A DNA stretch of 64,000 bases from Pseudomonas sp. (GTDB lineage Bacteria > Pseudomonadota > Gammaproteobacteria > Pseudomonadales > Pseudomonadaceae), in assembly GCF_030698175.1 (NCBI RefSeq), contig NZ_JAUYNT010000018.1, positions 124,001-188,000 on the forward strand, in the 5' to 3' direction. The position numbers and the translations under genes were made by a program. The notes beneath the pieces are model-generated. The model had not been told where the DNA came from. It did no database searches and worked only from the letters and a program-made list of their open reading frames with translations. Of this stretch, positions 52,104-60,561 are shown piece by piece; position 1 is the stretch's first letter, and each line of letters opens with the position of its first letter.

Positions 52104-53109
52104 GCTCGAGCAACGCCAGCGGCTGTTGCCAGCCAGACAGATGCCGGTCGAGAAAGGCGCGCAGCGGTTGCAGCGCCGTGCCTTGCAGCGCGCGGTCGAG
52201 CAAGCCGAGCACCCGTGGCAGATGGGCGAGGTAATGCTGCTTGCCGTCACGGCGGGCCAGGCGCACGAAGATGCCGGCGACCTTGGCATGCCGCAGGGCG
52301 GCCAGCACCTGGTAGTCGGCGCCGAACTGCTCGGCGTCAACGTCCGAGCGCTGGGCCAGATAGCGGCTTAGCAAATGCTCGCGCAGTGCCTCGGGCACAT
52401 CACGGCGAGCGTCTTCCAGCAGCGACATCAGGTCGTAGGCACAGGCGCCGATCAGCGCGTCCTGAAAATCCAGCAGGCCACAGGCAGCGGTGCCTTCGCG
52501 ACCTTCCAGCAGCATCAGGTTGTCGACGTGAAAATCACGCAACACCAGGGTCTCGCGGCGCTGCGCCACCTCGTCGGCCAGTTGCCCACAGAGCTGCAGA
52601 TAAGGCTCACGCAGAGCCGTCGCTTCCGCGCCCACCAGCAGCGGCGCGTACCAGTCGATAAACAGTGCAGCCTCCGCCAACAAGGCCGGCGCGTCGTAGG
52701 CCGGCACTTCGACCGCCACCGCATTGCTGGCCTGATGCAGGTGCGCCAGGGCATCCACCGCCAGTTCGTACAGCGGCTGCTCGGCATGCCCGGCCGCCAG
52801 CAACCGGGTGTAGGTGGCCTGGCCAAAATCCTCAATCAACGCCAGGCCGTTAAGCGGGTCGCTGACGAGGATTTTCGGGGCCGACAAACCCAGCCAGTGC
52901 AGATGCCGCGCCACACTTAAAAACGGCCCAATCGGCTCCTCCAGCGGTGGCGAATCCATCAGCAACAGGCCGGCCTGGGGCAGGCGAAAATAGCAGCGCC
53001 GTGATGCATCCATCGGCAAGGCTTCAAGGGTCGCAGCGCTGAACCCCGCACCTTCGAGAAAGGCGCGGCGCTGCTGGCTGCGGGCATCGGGCGGGAGAAG
53101 ATCGGCCAT
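52036..53109 (-). CDS. Aminoglycoside phosphotransferase/AmgK-like kinase family protein
   Basis: MADLLPPDARSQQRRAFLEGAG; RETLVLRDFHVDNLMLLEGREG (Brenner-like), CGLLDFQDALIGACAYDLMSLLEDAR. Confidence 0.85.
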   Translation of the reverse strand: MADLLPPDARSQQRRAFLEGAGFSAATLEALPMDASRRCYFRLPQAGLLLMDSPPLEEPIGPFLSVARHLHWLGLSAPKILVSDPLNGLALIEDFGQATYTRLLAAGHAEQPLYELAVDALAHLHQASNAVAVEVPAYDAPALLAEAALFIDWYAPLLVGAEATALREPYLQLCGQLADEVAQRRETLVLRDFHVDNLMLLEGREGTAACGLLDFQDALIGACAYDLMSLLEDARRDVPEALREHLLSRYLAQRSDVDAEQFGADYQVLAALRHAKVAGIFVRLARRDGKQHYLAHLPRVLGLLDRALQGTALQPLRAFLDRHLSGWQQPLALLEQSRINPLLQGPADERVAGARFV

Positions 53110-53114
53110 GCTAT

Positions 53115-53459
53115 TCACCGGATCATGTAGACCTTTTTGATCGTTTCGTGAACGGTGCAGGTGCCCTTCCAGTCTTTCGGGAAGAAGGCTGCGGTGTCCG
53201 GTTTGATCTCTATCACTTCGCCCGACTCGTGCACGTAGGTGCTGCTGCCTTCGAGGAAGTGGCAGAACTCGTCGCTGGTCACATGGCAGAACCATTTGCC
53301 CGGCGTGCAGATCCAGATACCGCATTCGGACTGGCCTTCCGGGCCCTTGTGCAGCACCACGCCGGAGACTTTCGACTCGCCTTCGAGCATGGTCGGGATG
53401 CTGCCCCAGTCTTTGAGGTCGGTGATTTCAAGCGGGTTGTAGAGATAGGGAGTGGTCAT
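53115..53459 (-). CDS. Cupin domain-containing protein (DUF861-like), copy 1
   Basis: GIWICTPGKWFCHVTSDEFCHFLEGSSTYVHESGEVIEIKPDTAAFFPKDWKGTCTVHETIKKVYMI. Confidence 0.9.
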   Translation of the reverse strand: MTTPYLYNPLEITDLKDWGSIPTMLEGESKVSGVVLHKGPEGQSECGIWICTPGKWFCHVTSDEFCHFLEGSSTYVHESGEVIEIKPDTAAFFPKDWKGTCTVHETIKKVYMIR

Positions 53460-53503
53460 GTTTTTTGCTCCTTAGATAAATTCTGGTTTGCTAATGCGCA
53501 ACC

Positions 53504-53574
53504 TGTAGGAGCGGCTTTAGCCGCGATTGGATCGCGCAGAGATCAAAAGCTTCGCGGCTGAAGCCGCTCCTACA
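53504..53574. repeat. REPIN-like inverted pair of REP sequences between the two cupin genes
   Basis: tgtaggagcggctttagccgcgat and ttcgcggctgaagccgctcctaca. Confidence 0.85.
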
Positions 53575-53584
53575 GGGGACCGAG

Positions 53585-53953
53585 TTAAGCCAGCATGTAC
53601 AGGTTGCGGATGGTTTCCTGAACGTGGCACTCGCCGCTCCAGCCAGCGGGAAACAGCACCAGGGTGTTGGGGTGCACTTCAATCACCTCGCCACTGTCCT
53701 CGCGGTAGGTGGCGCGGCCAGAGACGAAATGGCACAACTCATCGCGCGGGATCGACAGCCGCCAGCGGCCTGGCGTACAGACCCACAAGCCAGTTTCCGG
53801 GCTGTTATTCGGCCCCTTGAACAGCAGGCGACCGCTGGAATGGGAGACGCCTTCGACGGCATCGCTCTGCACGCCCCAGTCCACCAGATCGGTGCGGCTG
53901 CTGACGTCATACAGCGCCGGGGCGCTGCTAATCGGTACGCTGGAGTTAGTCAT
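53585..53953 (-). CDS. Cupin domain-containing protein (DUF861-like), copy 2
   Basis: GLWVCTPGRWRLSIPRDELCHFVSGRATYREDSGEVIEVHPNTLVLFPAGWSGECHVQETIRNLYMLA. Start overlaps the glycosyltransferase stop. Confidence 0.88.
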   Translation of the reverse strand: MTNSSVPISSAPALYDVSSRTDLVDWGVQSDAVEGVSHSSGRLLFKGPNNSPETGLWVCTPGRWRLSIPRDELCHFVSGRATYREDSGEVIEVHPNTLVLFPAGWSGECHVQETIRNLYMLA

Positions 53954-55229
53954 GGTTAAGCAGTCCATCGAGAATTTTCGCCGCGTCTTGCGGGCCTTTG
54001 CGTGATTGCATATAGGCGCTGGTCTGCTGCAACCGGGCGGCCATGGCGCTGTCGTTGAGGCAAGCCTCCAGCTTGGCGGCCAGATCCGCTTCGCTCCATT
54101 GGTAGCGGTCCAGCTTGAAGCCGTGGCCGCTCTCCTCGGCGCGCATGGCGTTGTCGTGACCGTCCCAGACGTAGGACATGACAATCGCCGGTTTGCCGAA
54201 GAACAGGCACTCGGTAAAGCTGTTGTTGCCACCGTGATGGATCACCGCATCGACCTTCTCGATCACCGAGGGTTGCGGGTACCAGTTGGCGATCAGCACG
54301 TTGTCCGGCAGGTCGGTGTATTCGTCCAGGTGCTCGCCGACATTGAACAGTGCGCGGTACGGCAGCTTGCCGATGGCGACGATCAGGCGCTTGAGCAACT
54401 CGACATCACCGGAACCGAGGCTGCCAAAACTCACATAGAGCAGCGGCTGGTCGTTATTGGCTTTGAATTCGGGAATCTCATAGGCCTTGTCGGCCCGCAC
54501 GCAGCCTTGCAGGTAGTGGAACTGCGCCGGCGGTAGCGGGTGGCGACGTTCGAATTTCACCGGGTCCGGATACAGCAGCAGGTTCATAAAGGGCGAAGCT
54601 TCGAAGAAGGTGCCCAGCGGATACGGCTGCTCGCCGTGCTCGACCAGAAACTGATTGAAATCGGCGTGAATCGGCCCGATCACCTGCTCAAATCGCGCTC
54701 TGAACTGCGCGTGGCCGACCTTGTCGTGCACACTCATGCCGGACAGGTGCGGCGGGATGTCCTCGTCTTCGATTTCGTTTTCCGAGCAGGAGATAATCCG
54801 CACCCAGGGCTTGCCGTATTGCTTGATGGCCGGAAACAGAATCACGTTATCGACGCAGATCAAATCCGGCTGCACCTTGGCCAACACGCTGGGCAAATCC
54901 TTCTGCGCCCACTTGGCAGTGTCGACGATGGCGGCCCAGCACTCCTTCACGTAGTTGGGGATCTGCTCCAGCGGCGATTTGCGGAAGTTCGGGATATGGC
55001 CGTTGATAAAGTCGACCCAATACTTGGCCATCTCCTCGGCCGGCATCGGCGCCGACATATTCACCATGTGCTCCTCGAAACCGTAGCCCGAGTAAACCCC
55101 GCTCATGCCTGGGTCTGTGAGGAACACCGCCTTGTGGCCGAGGGCTTCGCAGGCCTGGGCGATGCCGACCGAGTTCAAGGCCGGGCCGTAGGCGGCTTCG
55201 GGGAAGAAGGCGATTACTTTCTGCTTCAT
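53946..55229 (-). CDS. GT-B fold glycosyltransferase (MGT/UGT-like), copy 1
   Basis: 427 aa. PLLYVSFGSLGSGDVELL ... VDAVIHHGGNNSFTECLFFGKPAIVMSYVWDGHDNAMRAEE. Confidence 0.85.
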   Translation of the reverse strand: MKQKVIAFFPEAAYGPALNSVGIAQACEALGHKAVFLTDPGMSGVYSGYGFEEHMVNMSAPMPAEEMAKYWVDFINGHIPNFRKSPLEQIPNYVKECWAAIVDTAKWAQKDLPSVLAKVQPDLICVDNVILFPAIKQYGKPWVRIISCSENEIEDEDIPPHLSGMSVHDKVGHAQFRARFEQVIGPIHADFNQFLVEHGEQPYPLGTFFEASPFMNLLLYPDPVKFERRHPLPPAQFHYLQGCVRADKAYEIPEFKANNDQPLLYVSFGSLGSGDVELLKRLIVAIGKLPYRALFNVGEHLDEYTDLPDNVLIANWYPQPSVIEKVDAVIHHGGNNSFTECLFFGKPAIVMSYVWDGHDNAMRAEESGHGFKLDRYQWSEADLAAKLEACLNDSAMAARLQQTSAYMQSRKGPQDAAKILDGLLNHD

Positions 55230-55253
55230 TGCGTTACTCCTGCCTGGTCTGTG

Positions 55254-55380
55254 GAACGATCTGCTGCGCGTCGGCCCTGCTGCGTTAAAAACCGACTCCT
55301 AATGCTCATTGGCTACAGCCAACTCCGCTTCCTCGCCTGCTTTTGCCTTGCATGGCTCTAGCTCGCGAGATCGTTAAAAA
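55254..55380. repeat. MITE-like inverted repeat between glycosyltransferase and ABC ATPase
   Basis: gaacgatctgctgcgcgt ... agctcgcgagatcgttaaaaa imperfect terminal inversion. Confidence 0.45.
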
Positions 55381-55385
55381 ATGCC

Positions 55386-56465
55386 TTAGCGGGTCAGTAC
55401 GCGGGCATGCCGCGCCTGCCAACCGAGGCGGATGTTGGCGCCTTGGCTGAACTGGGAAAATTCGATTTGCGAGGACGGCACCCGCACGATCAGCGGCTTG
55501 TCGCACAGCAACGTCTGCACGTGCAGGTTGGTGTCGAGGCCGTGGTAGGCGATCTCGACAATCTGCCCCTCGACCTGGTTGTCGCAGGCCTCGCTGCGTT
55601 CGTTAAGCACCTGCAAACGCTCGGGGCGTACCACCACGGCCAGCGCCTCGCCGAGCACAGCCTCAACCGCCGACTCGACCTGTAGCGACAGCCCGTTGAC
55701 CGTGACTCGGTCGGTGCTCTGGCGCACGCCTTCGAGCAGGTTGCTGACGCCGATAAAATTGGCCACGAAGCGGCTGCTGGGGTTTTCGTACAGCTCGGCC
55801 GGGCTGCCGATCTGGCAGACCTTGCCGCCGTCGAGCACCGCCATGCGGTCGGACATCACCAGGGCTTCTTCCTGGTCGTGGGTGACGATGATGAAGGTGA
55901 TGCCGCTCTCGTGTTGCAGGCGCTTGAGTTCCAGCTGCATCTTCTCGCGCAGCTTCTTGTCCAGCGCGCCGAGCGGCTCATCCAGCAGCAACACCCGTGG
56001 TCGCTTGACCAGCGCGCGGGCCAGGGCCACCCGCTGGCGTTGGCCACCGGACAGTTGATCGGGCTTGCGCTCGGCCAGCTCGCCCAGTTGCGCGGTGGCC
56101 AGCACTTGATCGACGCGCTGGCGAATCTCGGCGGCGGGCAGCTTTTCCATCTCCAGGCCGTAGGCGATGTTCTTGCGCACGCTCATGTTGGGGAACAGCG
56201 CATAGGACTGGAACATCAGGTTCAGCGGGCGTTTGTTGGCCGGCAGCGGCGAGATGTCGGTGCCGTCCAGATAGATGCAGCCGGAGCTCGGCGTTTCGAA
56301 GCCGGCGAGCATCCGCAGCAAGGTGGTCTTGCCACAGCCGGACGGTCCGAGCAGGGCGAAGAATTCGTTTTCACGGATGCTGAGCGAGACCTCGTCGACG
56401 GCCAGACCATTGCCATAGGACTTGCTGACCTTGTCCAGGATCAGCACTGCAGATGAGTTATTCAT
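55386..56465 (-). CDS. ABC transporter ATP-binding protein (PotA-like, spermidine/putrescine family)
   Basis: ALLGPSGCGKTTLLRMLAGFE, LSGGQRQRVALARALVKRP, LLLDEPLGALD, TOBE-like C-terminus. Confidence 0.94.
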   Translation of the reverse strand: MNNSSAVLILDKVSKSYGNGLAVDEVSLSIRENEFFALLGPSGCGKTTLLRMLAGFETPSSGCIYLDGTDISPLPANKRPLNLMFQSYALFPNMSVRKNIAYGLEMEKLPAAEIRQRVDQVLATAQLGELAERKPDQLSGGQRQRVALARALVKRPRVLLLDEPLGALDKKLREKMQLELKRLQHESGITFIIVTHDQEEALVMSDRMAVLDGGKVCQIGSPAELYENPSSRFVANFIGVSNLLEGVRQSTDRVTVNGLSLQVESAVEAVLGEALAVVVRPERLQVLNERSEACDNQVEGQIVEIAYHGLDTNLHVQTLLCDKPLIVRVPSSQIEFSQFSQGANIRLGWQARHARVLTR

Positions 56466-57277
56466 AGGTGTGAGTCATGGGTGCGAGGAGCCTTGTTGAG
56501 ACGCTGCGAGGCCAGCAGCGCGGTGATGCTGACCAGCATCACCAGCGTCGCCAGCGCATTGATTTCCGGGGTGACGCCGAAGCGGATCATGGCGTAGATC
56601 TGCATCGGCAAAGTGGTCGAGGCCTGGCCTGAACCGGAGTTGAAAAACGCGATGATAAATTCGTCCACCGACAGGGTGAACGCCAGCAAACCACCGGCCA
56701 TGACCCCTGGGAAAATCGCCGGCAGCAGCACCCGGCGCAGGGTAATGGGCCAGCTGGCGCCCAGGTCGATGGAAGCCTCGAGAATCGAGTAGTCGAAGTG
56801 CTTCAGGCGGGTACGCACCACCGCGCAGACGAAGGCGATATTGAACACCGCATGACTGATGATGATCGAGTGCAGGCCCAGGCCCATTTTGATCAGGTTG
56901 AAGAAGCTCAACAGGGCAATGGCCAGCACTATGTCGGGGATGATCATCGGCGCCATCAGCAAGGTGTCGGCGACATGCCCCTTGCTGTCGCCCTTGCGCC
57001 GCAGCTCGACACCCAGCGCCAGCAGAGTGCCGAACACGCAGGCGATAAAGGTCGAGACCAGCGCGACTATCAGGGTGTTCAGCGCCGACGACAGCACCGC
57101 GCTGTTGTGCAAAAGGGCCACGTACCATTTCAGCGAGGCGCCGCTCCACGAAGTGGGCAGCCCGGACTTGTTGAACGACAGCAGGATCAGTACCAGGATC
57201 GGCACATAAAGGAAGGCGTAGACCAAGCCCAAGTGCACACCCAGCGCAGCCGAACTCGCTATGGATGGCCGGCTCAT
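56462..57277 (-). CDS. ABC transporter permease (PotC-like)
   Basis: Multi-TM, EAA-like segment ASIDLGASWPITLRRVLLPAIFPGVMAGGLLAFTLSVDEFIIAFF. Confidence 0.93.
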   Translation of the reverse strand: MSRPSIASSAALGVHLGLVYAFLYVPILVLILLSFNKSGLPTSWSGASLKWYVALLHNSAVLSSALNTLIVALVSTFIACVFGTLLALGVELRRKGDSKGHVADTLLMAPMIIPDIVLAIALLSFFNLIKMGLGLHSIIISHAVFNIAFVCAVVRTRLKHFDYSILEASIDLGASWPITLRRVLLPAIFPGVMAGGLLAFTLSVDEFIIAFFNSGSGQASTTLPMQIYAMIRFGVTPEINALATLVMLVSITALLASQRLNKAPRTHDSHL

Positions 57278-58134
57278 GCCTTGCCCTCCCCGGCACGCCG
57301 CGCAATCAACGACTGCACGAACAGCAACAGCAGCATGATGGCGATCAGGATAAAGCTCAGCGCCGAGCCAAATGGCCAGTCGCGGGCGGTGAGGAACTGC
57401 GCATAGATAAGGTTACCGACCATCTGCACCTGCTTGCCACCGAGCAGATCGGCGGTGATGAAGTTGCCGATGCTGAGCACAAACACAAACACGGAACCGG
57501 CGGCGATGCCCGGCACACTGAGGGGGAAGATCACCCGGCGAAAGGTCATCCAGCCCGACGCGCCAAGGTCGCGCGAGGCTTCCCAGAGTTCGCCATTAAT
57601 CCGCGACAGCGACGAGTAGATCGCCAGGATCACAAAGGGGATGTAGTTGTAGACCAGGCCCAGCACCACCGAGCTTTCGGTGTACAGCAGGCTGATCGGC
57701 TCGCCGCTGTAGCCGAGCATGACCAGCAGTTTGTTGATCAGCCCTTCGCGGTTGAGCAGCACTATCCAGGCGTAGGTGCGGATCAGGTAGTTGCTCCAGA
57801 ACGGCAGCATCACCAGAAACAGATACACCGCCTGGCGCTGGCGTGGCGCACGGGCAATCGCATAGGCCGCCGGGTAGCCGATCAGCACCGCAAACAGGGT
57901 GGCAAGGCCGGCAATCTTGGCCGACTTGAGCAGGATGCCGAGGTACAGCGGATCGAAGGCGCGCTGGTAGTTCTCCCAGGTAAACACCCAGTCGATGCCA
58001 CCGTAAGCGCCACGCTCGACAAAGCTGTAGACCAATACCAGCAGGCACGGCAGCAGCAGAAACAGCAGCAGCCAGCTTAGTCCGGGCGTTAAAAGCCAGG
58101 CCGACAGCTTCCTGTCAGCACGCAATGAACTCAT
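57274..58134 (-). CDS. ABC transporter permease (PotB-like)
   Basis: Multi-TM, EASRDLGASGWMTFRRVIFPLSVPGIAAGSVFVFVLSIGNFITADLLGG. Confidence 0.93.
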   Translation of the reverse strand: MSSLRADRKLSAWLLTPGLSWLLLFLLLPCLLVLVYSFVERGAYGGIDWVFTWENYQRAFDPLYLGILLKSAKIAGLATLFAVLIGYPAAYAIARAPRQRQAVYLFLVMLPFWSNYLIRTYAWIVLLNREGLINKLLVMLGYSGEPISLLYTESSVVLGLVYNYIPFVILAIYSSLSRINGELWEASRDLGASGWMTFRRVIFPLSVPGIAAGSVFVFVLSIGNFITADLLGGKQVQMVGNLIYAQFLTARDWPFGSALSFILIAIMLLLLFVQSLIARRAGEGKA

Positions 58135-58166
58135 TGGAACGACTCTCTCAGGGAGTGCGAGGTACG

Positions 58167-58279
58167 TGTAGGAGCGGCTTTAGCCGCGATGTTTTTAAGA
58201 CGTAGGATGGGTTGAGCACAGCGATACCCATGCTGTGCCGAGATCGCTGATGGGTATCGCTACGCTCCACCCATCCTAC
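58167..58279. repeat. REP followed by GTAGGATGGGTTGAGC palindromic repeat
   Basis: tgtaggagcggctttagccgcgat at 58167-58190, then inverted pair 58202-58279. Confidence 0.82.
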
Positions 58280-58296
58280 AAATTCTTCGGGCCGGG

Positions 58297-59358
58297 TTAT
58301 TCCGACGCCATGATTTCGGTGACGGCGCGGGTATAGGCCTTTTGCGTATCACCGCCGACATCGCGCAACTGCTCCAGCTTCATCAGCTCGGCTGGCGAGG
58401 TACTGAGGTTGGGATACTGCTTGAGCAGCTCGGCGGAGAGCCCGGCCATGGCAGCCTGGTTCGGCACCTTATAAAGGATGTTTTCCGCTACCCAGGCGTG
58501 GTTTTCCTTGGCCAGCATAAAGTTGACGAACTTGAAGGCCGCGTCCTGATGCTTGGAGCTTTTCAGCACCACCATGGTGTCCACCCAGAGATCGGAACCT
58601 TCCTTGGGCACGCTGAACTTGATCGCCGCATTGGCCTGGGTGCCGTAGTTGCACCAGCCGTCCCAGGCGTGCGCCACCAGCGCTTCGCCGGATGCCAGCT
58701 TGGAGTAGAAGGTGGTGTCGTCGAAGGCCAGGATGCGTTTCTTCGCGGCAATCAGCTGATCGCGGACCACCGCAATATGCGCGGGGTCGGTCTCATTCAC
58801 CGACCAGCCTTGGCTGAGGAAACCGGCGCCGAGCATCCAGCGGTCGGTGGCCAGCAGGGTGACTTTGCCTTTCAGTGCATCGCTGGGGTTGAGCAGTTCA
58901 TTCCAGCTGGTAGGCGCCGGGCTGACCTTGTCTGAGCGGTAGCAGATACCGGTGGTGCCCCAGGTGTAGGGCACCGAGAAATGGTTGCCCTGGTCGTAGG
59001 CCAGTTGATTGGCCTGGGGGTAGAGGTTTTTCAGATTGGGCACTTTGGCCGGATCGATATCCGCCAGCAGCCCCTGCTTGTGCAGGATCTCGGCGAACGG
59101 CGAGGAGACGAACACCACGTCATAGCCTTCGCCACCGGAGGCCACCAGCTTGCCCATGATTTCTTCGTTGGTGGCGTGCAATGCCTTGTCGGCATCGATA
59201 CCACTGGCGGCCTTGAATTTATCCAGTGCATCCGGGGCCATATAGCCGTCCCAGATGGAAACCACCAGATCTTTAGCGCCGGCCGTTTGGGCTGCTAGCC
59301 CGACGGAAAGGGTTAAACCTACATGCAGCAGGGTTTTCAGCTTTTTCATGATGCGCAC
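58297..59358 (-). CDS. Extracellular solute-binding protein (PotD-like)
   Basis: Signal peptide (LLHVGLTLSVGLAAQTAGAKDLVVSIWDGYMAPDALDKFKAASGI) and VPYTWGTTGICYRSDKV. Confidence 0.92.
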   Translation of the reverse strand: MRIMKKLKTLLHVGLTLSVGLAAQTAGAKDLVVSIWDGYMAPDALDKFKAASGIDADKALHATNEEIMGKLVASGGEGYDVVFVSSPFAEILHKQGLLADIDPAKVPNLKNLYPQANQLAYDQGNHFSVPYTWGTTGICYRSDKVSPAPTSWNELLNPSDALKGKVTLLATDRWMLGAGFLSQGWSVNETDPAHIAVVRDQLIAAKKRILAFDDTTFYSKLASGEALVAHAWDGWCNYGTQANAAIKFSVPKEGSDLWVDTMVVLKSSKHQDAAFKFVNFMLAKENHAWVAENILYKVPNQAAMAGLSAELLKQYPNLSTSPAELMKLEQLRDVGGDTQKAYTRAVTEIMASE

Positions 59359-59548
59359 CTAACGACTGTTGTTGTTGTGTTCGAAGGCAGTGCAGCAATA
59401 CAAACAAAATGAAGCCTGTATGTTTTTTTTTAGAAATTAAGACCGACAAAGAAAAGTGTCAACTCTTTTTTGCAGTGTTGTTGGCAGCCAACAGCTGTGG
59501 CATAAGATCAGCACACGCCGCCAAAGCGACTGAGCAGGAATACAAGGC

Positions 59549-60484
59549 TTGAGCGAAATCACCGAAAAAAAACCACGCCCAAACCATTTGGAGTTGGCGC
59601 GACGCATCCTCGAACACAGCCAGGAGGCCGGCCTGTGCGCCGGCGAAGCGCTTTCCGAGCAAGGCCTGGCGCGTACTTTTCAGGTGTCGCGCACACTGGT
59701 TCGCGCGGCCTTGAAGGTGCTGCTGGAGCAGCAACTGCTCAGCCATCAACCCGGCAAAGGCTATCGACTCAGCAACCTGCCCGCCGAACAGGCGCTGCAC
59801 GCCAACTTGCCGCAAGCCGAAGAAGAACAGCTCGCCAGCTCGGTTCTGCGCGACCGCATGGCTGGGCGACTGGGCAGCAGCCTGAGCATCAGCGAGCTGA
59901 TGCGCCGCTATCAAATAGGCCGTCCGGCGGCGCAGAAGGTGCTCACCCAGCTCAGCGAAAGCCAGGTACTGGAGCGCGGCGCCGGTCAGTCCTGGCTGTT
60001 TCGGCCACTGCTAAATAACCTTGCGGCACTGGAAGACAGCCTGCAGTTCCGGCTGATCCTCGAGCCACAAGCGCTGCTCAGCGCCAACTTCAGCCCCGAC
60101 CTGGCGCGTCTGGCCCTGCTGCGTGACGGCATGCAAAGCCTGCTCAATCACAGCATCGAGACCTTCGACATCCAGCTGTTTCGCGAGCTGGACATCAGCT
60201 TCCACGAGCTGATCGCCCAGAGCTGTGGCAACCACTTTATTCGCGACGCCCTACTGCATCACCAGGCCCTGCGCCGCCTGCCGAACCTACTACCAATGGT
60301 CAGCGTGCATCGCCTGCAGGAGGCCACCCGCGAACACCTGCGCATCATCGAACAGATTGAACGCGGCCAGAGCGAAATAGCCGCCGACCAAATGCGCCTG
60401 CACCTGCGCCTCTCCGCAGCCCAACGACCACAAACCGCCAACCGCGGCGTCCCCCAGACCGGCACTGCCAGGCCGCAGCCGTAA
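59549..60484 (+). CDS. GntR family transcriptional regulator (FCD domain)
   Basis: HTH EALSEQGLARTFQVSRTLVRAALKVLLEQQLL, FCD-like C-terminal HHELIAQSCGNHF region. Confidence 0.9.
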   Translation: MSEITEKKPRPNHLELARRILEHSQEAGLCAGEALSEQGLARTFQVSRTLVRAALKVLLEQQLLSHQPGKGYRLSNLPAEQALHANLPQAEEEQLASSVLRDRMAGRLGSSLSISELMRRYQIGRPAAQKVLTQLSESQVLERGAGQSWLFRPLLNNLAALEDSLQFRLILEPQALLSANFSPDLARLALLRDGMQSLLNHSIETFDIQLFRELDISFHELIAQSCGNHFIRDALLHHQALRRLPNLLPMVSVHRLQEATREHLRIIEQIERGQSEIAADQMRLHLRLSAAQRPQTANRGVPQTGTARPQP

Positions 60485-60561
60485 ACAAAAACACAGCGGT
60501 CTTTTTATGCTAAAAAGTACCTATAGAATTTTCGCTCAACACAGCGCTGTCGAGCACAGCC

